Source of the DNA: a virus
Virus record (IMG/VR): IMGVR_UViG_3300027851_000113
Location: 1 to 26,756 of that record
Length of the DNA: 26,756 nt
Direction: 5' to 3' (one strand)
In this document: one piece after another, positions 21,189 through 26,756 of the stretch
How positions within the stretch are numbered: position 1 is the stretch's first letter
Layout of the letters: each line of letters starts with the position of its first letter
Made by a program: the position numbers and the translations under genes
The notes under the pieces: model-generated
Told to the model about the DNA's origin: nothing
Databases searched by the model: none
Seen by the model: the letters and a program-made list of their open reading frames with translations, nothing else

Positions 21189-22675
21189 ACAAAATCTTAT
21201 TTGCGTCAGCAATGGTATCTGGCGTGTTCCTAAGCAGTTTTTCCCTTGCAGGAGCAGTTTCTACTTTCATTACAGGGCAAGGTGGTACGGGCACAACTAC
21301 TCCATCAGGTATCTTATACGGGGATAATGGCGCGACTACTCACTTAAATACTGTAGTTATAGGTTCGGGTCTTACTTTTGCTGGCGGGACACTTTCAAAT
21401 TCTGCATCTCTAAATGCTCTTGGTACTACTACACCCTGGACGCAAGGTTATCTTGCCTATGTAGCAAGTAATTCCGCTGTGGCATCTGTTGCAACCTCGA
21501 CTCTAACGCCAACTTCTCCGCTTACAGGTTCGTTTGTTCAAATAGGTTCAGGAGGCTCACTTGGTTGCCAAACCGCATCAGGTTCACAAGCAGGATGTCT
21601 TTCCTCGACCGATTGGACTACGTTTAACAACAAAGGCTCAGGTACACTCACCGCCGTCACAGGGACGTGGCCTATCATATCCTCTGGTGGTACAACGCCA
21701 AATATAACGTGGGGTGGCCTTGCTTCTTCTTCTCCAATATCCGCAGGACTTCTTTATGCAACGGGAGTAAATACCTTTGCTTCAGTATCAACCTCTTCGC
21801 CAGTCTCTCTTAACATATCTGGCAATGCCGCGACAGCTACGACGCTCGCAGGGGTTCTTTCTTCTTCATTAGGTGGCGCTGGTTCAGTATCAGGTATCTT
21901 GAAGGCTAATGGTTCGGGAACTGTCTCTGCTGCCGTCTCAGGCACTGACTACGCGCCAGCAACCTCGGGTACATCTATTCTAAAAGGAAATGGCTCTGGT
22001 GGCTTCTCTAATGCCTCAAACGGCACCGATTACACTCTGCTTACAGCTACCACCTGTACTTCAGGAGACTTTGTCTCTGCGCTCACGGCAAGTGGTGGGG
22101 TAACGTGTTCTACTCCATCAGGAGGTGGAGGTTCAAGCTCTGTTGCAACATCTACAAACGAAACAGCGGGATATATCCCTTACTGGACTTCTACTAACGC
22201 TACTCCAGCACTTCTTGGAAGTATCGCAACTTCAACCCCAACTATCGGAACAGTACTTAGCTATTCAGGTACACTTGGAAACCTAATTGGAGGCACATCA
22301 GGTACATTCAGCATAAACAACAGTGCAGTAACTAACGCGATGCTTGCAAACTCAACCATCTCAGGTATATCGCTCGGTTCTAACCTAAATGCACTCACCG
22401 CTACAAATGGAACTCTTACGTTCTCAGGTTCTTATAACGGCTCTACGGCTAGGACTGTTGGACTGAATCTTGGGAACGCAAACACGTGGACGGCACTTCA
22501 GCAGTTTGGTAACGCCACTTCTACGCTCTTCGGAGCAACGAAAGCCTGGATACCCACCATTACCTCTCTAGCTACTACTTCTGTAGAGGCAGCTAACGGC
22601 GTAGACGTTGGAAACGGAACACACGGCATCCACGTAATACCAGGAACGTCTACTACTACTATCTCATTCTACTAA
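21155..22675 (+). CDS. Secreted fibre-like protein with signal peptide
   Basis: This 506-residue protein joins a Sec signal peptide (Lys10/Lys13, hydrophobic core ~14-33, cut after AGA near 34) to a fibre-like body rich in Thr, Ser, Gly and Ala. The body includes TGQGGTGTTTPSGILYGDNG (~40-59), a CLSSTDWTTFNNKGSGTLTAVTG segment shared with phage fibres, and repeats of the type SGTDYAPATSGTSILKGNGSGG (near 265 and 290). The C-terminus has LNLGNANTWTALQQFGNAT. Fibre bodies on virions do not normally have signal peptides, so the product may be an exported surface adhesin. The ATG overlaps the HTH gene by 34 bases, but the charged N-terminus supports it over the internal Met20. Confidence 0.78.
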   Translation: MAQTTSITTKINKILFASAMVSGVFLSSFSLAGAVSTFITGQGGTGTTTPSGILYGDNGATTHLNTVVIGSGLTFAGGTLSNSASLNALGTTTPWTQGYLAYVASNSAVASVATSTLTPTSPLTGSFVQIGSGGSLGCQTASGSQAGCLSSTDWTTFNNKGSGTLTAVTGTWPIISSGGTTPNITWGGLASSSPISAGLLYATGVNTFASVSTSSPVSLNISGNAATATTLAGVLSSSLGGAGSVSGILKANGSGTVSAAVSGTDYAPATSGTSILKGNGSGGFSNASNGTDYTLLTATTCTSGDFVSALTASGGVTCSTPSGGGGSSSVATSTNETAGYIPYWTSTNATPALLGSIATSTPTIGTVLSYSGTLGNLIGGTSGTFSINNSAVTNAMLANSTISGISLGSNLNALTATNGTLTFSGSYNGSTARTVGLNLGNANTWTALQQFGNATSTLFGATKAWIPTITSLATTSVEAANGVDVGNGTHGIHVIPGTSTTTISFY

Positions 22676-22676
22676 T

Positions 22677-22784
22677 ATGATTTACTTCCTCGCTGGTGTA
22701 GTAGCTTCTCCTCTTATTTTCGGAGCATTACTTCTACTTGCTTTTGTCTTTGGGCCAGACGAAGCTCATTCATGTGACATATGA
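22677..22784 (+). CDS. Single-span membrane micropeptide (35 aa)
   Basis: An ATG one base after the previous stop opens a 35-residue frame, IYFLAGVVASPLIFGALL and onward, one hydrophobic helix (~3-25), ending in an acidic GPDEAHSCD tail. Its TGA overlaps the next ATG (ATGA), as is usual for real genes in this window. It could be a small holin-like or regulatory membrane peptide, but one span without charge pattern is not enough to say which. Confidence 0.6.
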   Translation: MIYFLAGVVASPLIFGALLLLAFVFGPDEAHSCDI

Positions 22785-23836
22785 AACGAGCACTCGCCAC
22801 ACTCACTGCCCTATCTCTCGTACTCTTTTTCTCGCCTTTCCACGTAGAGGCGGCTACTGCTACAGTTAATTATCTCATCGTAGCTGGTGGTGGAGGAGGA
22901 GGAAGTGGCACAGGCGCAGGTGGTGGCGGAGGTGGCATGATTACAGGTTCAACGTCCATCACTCTTGGTACAGGATACTCAATTACTGTCGGTGCTGGAG
23001 GTGCAGCAGGTGCATCAGGACTCAACGGCACAAATGGAGGTAATAGTGTCTTTAATTCTCTCACTGCTATTGGAGGAGGAGGAGGTGCTACAAACCAAAC
23101 AAGTGGAAATGACGGAGGTGCAGGAGGGGGAATGTCTATAAATACAGGAGTCGCAGGTATCGGTTCACAAGGCGGCAACGGAGGATACGCAATAACGTCG
23201 GCACCAAATTACGGAGCCTGTGGCGGCGGAGGAGGCGGAGCTAGCGGAGCAACTGGAGGAAGCGCTACAAATACATCAGGTGGTAATGGAGGGGCAGGGA
23301 CGGCTTCATCTATATCTGGCTCGTCAGTAACGTACGCAGGTGGTGGCGGAGGTGGGACTTTTAGCGGTGGCACATTAGGCAGCGGTGGGACAGGTGGTGG
23401 TGGCGCAGCGACAGTATCGGGTACAGATGGACTCGGTGGCGGAGGTGGTGGGTCAATCAACAACGGCACTTCAGCTGGAAATGGTGGTTCCGGTATTGTA
23501 ATAATCTCAGCCCCCACAAGCGACGGAATCACTGCAACTGGCTGCACCCACACCACTTCAGGTGGAAACGACATCTGGTCATGTACTTCTAGCCAGACCT
23601 GGACGCCTACGATAACTCCGTCAAACTCTTGCACCTACTCAGGCTCAGGCGACTGGAATATCCTCGGTTCAGACCACTGTTACATTACTGGGAACACCTA
23701 CGTCTTGGGTGCTTGTAATTTCATTGGAACGGGCGACCTAAGCCTCGCGGGTACAATATCCTGCTCGACTATCCACGGAGCTGCGGGCTTCAGTGTCTTT
23801 GGAAAAAACGGAACAGGAATCTTATATACACGTTGA
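22781..23836 (+). CDS. Secreted glycine-rich protein with Cys-rich end
   Basis: This 351-residue protein has a signal peptide (Lys2/Arg3, hydrophobic core ~4-20, cut near residue 24). After VNYLIVAGGGGGGSG (~29-43) a Gly-rich repeat domain follows (to ~245) with many runs of four or more Gly broken by Thr/Asn/Ser. This type of domain is found in secreted and phage tail proteins. The C-terminal ~105 residues contain about seven Cys (TGCTHTTSGGNDIWSC and later) and TSSQTWTPTITPSN, an extracellular disulphide-type module. It starts in an ATGA overlap with the micropeptide and is followed by another exported protein, forming an exported trio. Confidence 0.78.
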   Translation: MKRALATLTALSLVLFFSPFHVEAATATVNYLIVAGGGGGGSGTGAGGGGGGMITGSTSITLGTGYSITVGAGGAAGASGLNGTNGGNSVFNSLTAIGGGGGATNQTSGNDGGAGGGMSINTGVAGIGSQGGNGGYAITSAPNYGACGGGGGGASGATGGSATNTSGGNGGAGTASSISGSSVTYAGGGGGGTFSGGTLGSGGTGGGGAATVSGTDGLGGGGGGSINNGTSAGNGGSGIVIISAPTSDGITATGCTHTTSGGNDIWSCTSSQTWTPTITPSNSCTYSGSGDWNILGSDHCYITGNTYVLGACNFIGTGDLSLAGTISCSTIHGAAGFSVFGKNGTGILYTR

Positions 23837-23838
23837 CC

Positions 23839-24495
23839 ATGAAAACACGCTTTATCATCGCGCTCATAATCATCCTCGTAGGCCTCACTCTGTGGGGTAT
23901 TAGGGCGTTGGCGAGTAGTAGTGTGGGGCCGAATAGCCCGTATGCGGCAACGAATGATAGTTCAGTAGGGACATATGCTTGGAATAATCCAACTAATGTT
24001 GAAGTTAGTGATGGTCAATATGCTTCTGTGTCTACCGGAGGTAACTCATTCACGTACTATCTATATGCTACGGGATTCGGTTTCTCTATTCCTACGGGAG
24101 CGACTATAGATGGTGTAGTAGCTCAAGTGCAAAAAGTAACCTTGGCAGGGGCAGGTTCTACAGTTGATAATTCAGTAAAACTCATAAAAGGAGGGACTAT
24201 TTCAGGTACTGATAAGGCCGATACAACGACTCCGTGGCCTTATACAGAGGCATACGTTTCTTATGGTGGGAGTTCCGATTTGTGGGGACTGTCTCTTACT
24301 CCTAGTGATGTCAGTGCTTCTAACTTCGGTTTAGCCTTTTCAGCGGAAGGAGGGTATCAAGATATAAATGGATACCCAGCAATAGACCATATCGAACTTA
24401 CTGTCTACTACACCACCGCCTCTGGCACTCACGCCTCCGTAACCCAAACATCAGGTAAATGGGTCATTACAGGCGGTAAGACAATAATCCAATAA
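23839..24495 (+). CDS. Exported beta-sandwich protein
   Basis: This 218-residue protein has an N-terminal signal (Lys2/Arg4, core IIALIIILVGLTLWG, cut after ALA near 25). The mature part is a Thr/Ser/Tyr/Gly-rich beta domain: AWNNPTNVEVSDGQYASVS (~47-65), FSIPTGATIDGVVAQVQKV (~80-98), and IDHIELTVYY (~182-191), the outline of an extracellular jelly-roll. The end SVTQTSGKWVITGGKTII looks like a surface or assembly motif. The ATG at 23839 is preferred to the TTG at 23833, which overlaps the previous stop. Such jelly-roll domains occur in CPR surface proteins and phage fibres. Confidence 0.75.
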   Translation: MKTRFIIALIIILVGLTLWGIRALASSSVGPNSPYAATNDSSVGTYAWNNPTNVEVSDGQYASVSTGGNSFTYYLYATGFGFSIPTGATIDGVVAQVQKVTLAGAGSTVDNSVKLIKGGTISGTDKADTTTPWPYTEAYVSYGGSSDLWGLSLTPSDVSASNFGLAFSAEGGYQDINGYPAIDHIELTVYYTTASGTHASVTQTSGKWVITGGKTIIQ

Positions 24496-24497
24496 CT

Positions 24498-24623
24498 ATG
24501 CACCCCTACACTCCACAACCAAACTGTGCAATCTGCGGAATGCCAGAGCTAGACCACTATTGGAAATGTCCTAAATGCGGCATGGTTGGAAATGGTGTGG
24601 ATAATCATGAATGCCATGACTGA
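24498..24623 (+). CDS. Small double-CxxC zinc ribbon protein (41 aa)
   Basis: The frame from ATG 24498 to TGA 24621-24623 gives 41 residues with CAIC (10-13), CPKC (24-27) and a closing NHECHD. This is a classic zinc-ribbon spacing with extra His/Cys near the end. It starts two bases after the previous stop and overlaps the next gene, as coupled genes do. Together with the proteins at 1810 and 6857 it makes three tiny Cys-ligand proteins in this phage. A DNA, RNA or protein contact role is likely; the target is unknown. Confidence 0.65.
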   Translation: MHPYTPQPNCAICGMPELDHYWKCPKCGMVGNGVDNHECHD

Positions 24624-24969
24624 ACTATCGTATGATGAGATAGAAAAGATAATTCGGTCTGCTGTCGGGCGGGTCGTACATGATACGCCATCTAAAGAAA
24701 CCCGCGCTATGATTGAAGAACTCCAGAAGAATGATATAGAACTTGGAAAGAAAATAGACGACCTCACAGACCTTGTAAAGAATCACAATGTAAAACACGA
24801 GAAAGACATGGAGGAAATAATGCCTATCATTCAGGAGTATCGTGACAAGGTAGCTGTACAAAACTTCACATTTCGCTGGAGTGACAGGATACGCTCAATA
24901 GCCAGTACCATTACTGCACTTGGTATAATAGGTGCGTTAGGTTATTGGATAATCCACCAAGTAAAATAG
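24616..24969 (+). CDS. Coiled-coil plus C-terminal membrane-helix protein (holin/XhlA-like candidate)
   Basis: This 117-residue protein from ATG 24616 has a helical N-terminus, a long charged coiled coil (~27-80: EELQKNDIELGKKIDDLTDL and EKDMEEIMPIIQEYRD), and one C-terminal membrane helix (~94-113: IASTITALGIIGALGYWII) with a short Lys tail. That is the layout of XhlA-type and similar phage membrane proteins that work with endolysins. Other possible starts are 24607 and 24586; 24616 is preferred because it overlaps only the end of the zinc-ribbon gene. It stands before a peptidase and a lysozyme-like gene, which suits a lysis role but does not prove it. Confidence 0.62.
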   Translation: MTELSYDEIEKIIRSAVGRVVHDTPSKETRAMIEELQKNDIELGKKIDDLTDLVKNHNVKHEKDMEEIMPIIQEYRDKVAVQNFTFRWSDRIRSIASTITALGIIGALGYWIIHQVK

Positions 24970-24970
24970 T

Positions 24971-26026
24971 ATGGAACGAGGCTTTCAACCGTCAGAGATA
25001 AAACAGGGTGATTATATCCTAGGGGCGGCGACCTCTCTTAAAGGAGAAGTGCTTGTTCCTGATGGTCAATGGGACGCGTGGCTTCCCGCTTTTGAAAACC
25101 AGAGTAAAGATGGTTTCGAGTCATACGCGTGTGTGAGTTTTGCTGTTACTTCCGCAGTTGAAATTTTGATGCGTCAGGAGTTTGGAGATATACAAAACCT
25201 ATCTGACCGCTTTCTTGCCTATGCAACAGGTACCGAAGCGAAGAAAGGAAATGACCCTACCACAGTTTGTAAGTTTCTAGGAAAGAAAGGTGATGTGCTT
25301 GAAAAAGACTGGGCGTACCCAACCCCTGCAACAGATTTCTATAAAACCCCTCCTAAGAATCTCTATACCCTAGCACTGGAGTTTACTGCTGAGTTTGAGT
25401 ACGACAACCAATGGGTGCCCGCTACCCCTGAAATGATGAAAGATGCGCTAACGCGTTCACCACTTACAGTAGCTGGGTATGGATGGGCACAGGACAACCA
25501 AGAAATGCCAATGTACTACACACCCGATGGTGCGCAGCCAAACCATTACTTTGTAGTGTATGGATACGAGGACGGGAAAGCATGGCATATCTTCGATAGC
25601 TACGAGAACAACTACAAGCGACTCCGTTGGGACTACGTGTTTACGCAAGTCAAGGAGCATACACTCCACAAAAATGTGGTGAATCCATCAGCCTTTGCCT
25701 TATTCATTCAATGGCTTCGCGTTGCTCTTGGACTTGACGCACCTACATTTGGTGCTGCACGCTCACCTAAGTGGAGTGAAGTGCGTAATAACTTCATAAA
25801 ACAACATCCTACGTGTGAAGTGTGTGGGACTAAGAAAGGTTGCGAAATCCATCATCGCCGTCCTTTCCATTTACATCCAGAACTGGAACTAGATGAAAAA
25901 AATCTTATAACACTCTGCCGTCCGCACCACTACCTTATAGGACACCTCATGTCCTGGTCTTCATATAATGTAAATGTTGGAGAAGACGCAGCGCACTTAC
26001 TAGAAGAAGTAAAAAACCGTCCATGA
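24971..26026 (+). CDS. Papain-like peptidase fused to HNH endonuclease
   Basis: This 351-residue protein joins two catalytic modules. N-terminal part (~25-235): papain-like cysteine peptidase, with Cys54 in SYACVSFAVTSAVEI, an FGDIQNLSDRFLAY substrate-lobe helix region, GDVLEKDWAYP (~107-117), His192 in PNHYFVVYGYE and Asp209/Asn213 in IFDSYENN. C-terminal part (~266-345): HNH nuclease with zinc Cys282/Cys285 (CEVCG) and Cys316/His319 (CRPHH), and catalytic His294/His295 with Asn311 and His320. There is no signal peptide, so it acts in the cytoplasm unless released by lysis. It is followed in an ATGA overlap by a lysozyme-like gene. Either module may target host factors; the fusion is unusual. 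Confidence 0.85.
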   Translation: MERGFQPSEIKQGDYILGAATSLKGEVLVPDGQWDAWLPAFENQSKDGFESYACVSFAVTSAVEILMRQEFGDIQNLSDRFLAYATGTEAKKGNDPTTVCKFLGKKGDVLEKDWAYPTPATDFYKTPPKNLYTLALEFTAEFEYDNQWVPATPEMMKDALTRSPLTVAGYGWAQDNQEMPMYYTPDGAQPNHYFVVYGYEDGKAWHIFDSYENNYKRLRWDYVFTQVKEHTLHKNVVNPSAFALFIQWLRVALGLDAPTFGAARSPKWSEVRNNFIKQHPTCEVCGTKKGCEIHHRRPFHLHPELELDEKNLITLCRPHHYLIGHLMSWSSYNVNVGEDAAHLLEEVKNRP

Positions 26027-26583
26027 CAATCCTTGCAACGGCACTCTCAGGTATTTTCTTCATAGTCTTTGGCATATTGCTAATTATGTACAAAAAGCTT
26101 AATATCACCCCATTCGTTGAGGAAGATATTCCAAGTACAGACCATGCTATTACAGAAGTGCCTATAATCACCCCACAAATGCCTCAAAATACCCATCAGA
26201 AGCCTGTTACACCGCCAACCGCTACATTGGATACTATGTGCATTGCAATCCGCGATTTTGAGGGTAAACCAGGAGATAGAAACTACAGAAATTGTAACCC
26301 TGGAAATGCTAAATACAGCAAAGTTGGCTATGCAAAAATGTACGGTGAGGTAAAGAAAGATAGCGGCGGCTTTGCAATTTTCAAAGACATGGAGACAGGT
26401 ATGCTGTATCTACACAACCTTATCAAGGTAAAGATTAAAAGAAATCCAGACCAGACGCTCCTAGACTTTATGAATGTCTACGCACCACCAAGCGACAACA
26501 ACCCTACGGTAAAGTACGCAAAATTCGTAGCAAAACGTCTAGGTGTGGATATTAACTTCCGTATGGGAGACTTAATCGTATAA
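26023..26583 (+). CDS. Signal-anchored lysozyme-like endolysin candidate
   Basis: This 186-residue protein has an N-terminal membrane helix (~4-22, LATALSGIFFIVFGILLIM), a Pro/Thr/Gln linker (~35-70), and a lysozyme-like domain (~73-186). The domain shows IRDFEGKPGDRNYRNCNPGN (76-95, candidate catalytic Glu80), GGFAIFKDMETGMLYL (115-130), then FMNVYAPPSDNNPTVKYAKF (149-168), a pattern seen in phage and CPR muralytic enzymes. The N-terminal anchor could give a SAR-type enzyme that becomes active when released from the membrane. It starts in an ATGA overlap with the peptidase-HNH gene. The start is followed quickly by the hydrophobic segment, supporting the chosen ATG. Confidence 0.77.
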   Translation: MTILATALSGIFFIVFGILLIMYKKLNITPFVEEDIPSTDHAITEVPIITPQMPQNTHQKPVTPPTATLDTMCIAIRDFEGKPGDRNYRNCNPGNAKYSKVGYAKMYGEVKKDSGGFAIFKDMETGMLYLHNLIKVKIKRNPDQTLLDFMNVYAPPSDNNPTVKYAKFVAKRLGVDINFRMGDLIV

Positions 26584-26586
26584 TAT
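26581..26586 (+). promoter_or_regulatory. -10-like TAATAT six bases before ATG
   Basis: TAATAT, whose first triplet is the stop codon of the endolysin candidate, is followed by six bases (aaatct) and the ATG at 26593. No late-promoter 14-mer upstream. Confidence 0.4.
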
Positions 26587-26592
26587 AAATCT

Positions 26593-26756
26593 ATGATTAC
26601 AATCAACGAAAAGACAGCAGCTTTCTTAAAAGCAGTAGCAGTTGCTATGGTATTTGGTGGACTTGAAGCAGTTGCGCAGAACATTGGCGCATCTGGACTC
26701 GTGTCTGCAACTATGGCGACGGTTATCGTCGGTGTTATTGGACTCTTGGAGCAGAC
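26593..26756 (+). CDS. Holin-like small membrane protein (partial, runs off the window)
   Basis: The frame is open from ATG 26593 to the window end (54 residues seen). After a short charged start (ITINEKT) come two hydrophobic helices, about 9-28 (AAFLKAVAVAMVFGGLEAVA) and 35-52 (GLVSATMATVIVGVIGLL), separated by a short Gly/Ser turn. This is the size and layout of class II holins. It follows the signal-anchored lysozyme-like gene, which fits a holin/endolysin pair. The C-terminus is outside the window, so the tail charge that would support a holin is not visible. Confidence 0.6.
   Translation, partial: MITINEKTAAFLKAVAVAMVFGGLEAVAQNIGASGLVSATMATVIVGVIGLLEQ

Noticed and set aside
22870-23634. 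Long minus-strand frames rich in proline (22870-23178 and 23209-23634)
   Set aside because: They are the reverse complement of the Gly-codon runs in the secreted glycine-rich gene; Pro runs there follow automatically from GGN codons, and no start signal is present.
14447-24495. Diversity-generating retroelement acting on the fibre or glycine-rich genes
   Set aside because: No reverse transcriptase and no near-identical template/variable repeat pair were found in the window.
25906-25945. CACCACTACC at about 25923 as a fifth late-promoter element
   Set aside because: Only part of the 14-mer matches, it encodes the conserved HNH His-His motif, and no ATG or -10 box follows at the expected spacing.
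1-26756. tRNA genes, CRISPR arrays, insertion sequences, integrase or attachment sites
   Set aside because: Looked for in all gaps; the longest gap is about 100 bases and none holds cloverleaf arms, spaced direct repeats or terminal inverted repeats. Lysogeny genes could lie outside the window.
1-26756. Alternative genetic code (TGA or TAG read as an amino acid)
   Set aside because: TGA, TAG and TAA all end genes at expected family lengths, and no conserved protein reads through a stop.

Overview
This window looks like the left half of the late region of a short-tailed (podovirus-like), tailed double-stranded DNA phage. It is gene-dense, with 37 genes called. All but one lie on the + strand, mostly with 1-4 base gaps or ATGA overlaps. 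All three stop codons are used normally (TGA ends groEL, terS and the peptidase-HNH gene), so the standard code fits. I see no tRNA, rRNA, integrase, transposase, reverse transcriptase, CRISPR array or attachment site.

Layout. (1) 18-2389: a complete GroEL/GroES pair, a small Cys-containing protein and a GIY-YIG nuclease. (2) 2377-4314: terminase small and large subunits. (3) 4355-7202: portal protein surrounded by five small basic or zinc-binding proteins. (4) 7302-10355: scaffold-like protein, major capsid protein, a membrane-anchored protein and a decoration-like protein. (5) 10450-15712: a set of structural proteins (coiled coil, beta-rich repeat proteins, a probable propeller-type tail hub and a fibre). 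(6) 15753-20064: a head-tail adaptor candidate and two probable ejection proteins, the second with a lytic transglycosylase domain. (7) 20124-24495: an exported protein on the minus strand, a small HTH regulator, and a run of signal-peptide proteins. (8) 24498-26756: a lysis or exit region with a coiled-coil membrane protein, a papain-like peptidase fused to HNH, a signal-anchored lysozyme-like protein and the start of a holin-like gene.

Host. The minus-strand exported protein carries a short helical N-terminal motif followed by a Thr/Pro linker and a beta domain. I associate this design with surface proteins of Parcubacteria (Patescibacteria/CPR), and several other exported proteins here have the same flavour. 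Shine-Dalgarno sequences are mostly absent. UGA is a stop, which argues against Gracilibacteria or Absconditabacteria (code 25). The host call is inference from remembered family style, not from a search.

Main discovery. A 14-base element, TAGTACCACTACCC, occurs three times, each starting exactly 43 bases before an ATG (4355, 6699, 15753). A fourth near-copy (21053) has a TATACT box at the same 17-base distance. The arrangement is element - 17 bases - TAnnnT-like box - 6 bases - ATG, which predicts a dedicated phage late promoter making leaderless mRNAs. The TAnnnT-N6-ATG half of this arrangement recurs at other intergenic starts without the 14-mer. The minus-strand gene has a textbook sigma70 promoter that also places transcription start at its ATG. 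Together these suggest two promoter classes: phage late promoters for the virion genes, and a host-type promoter for the exported 'moron' gene.
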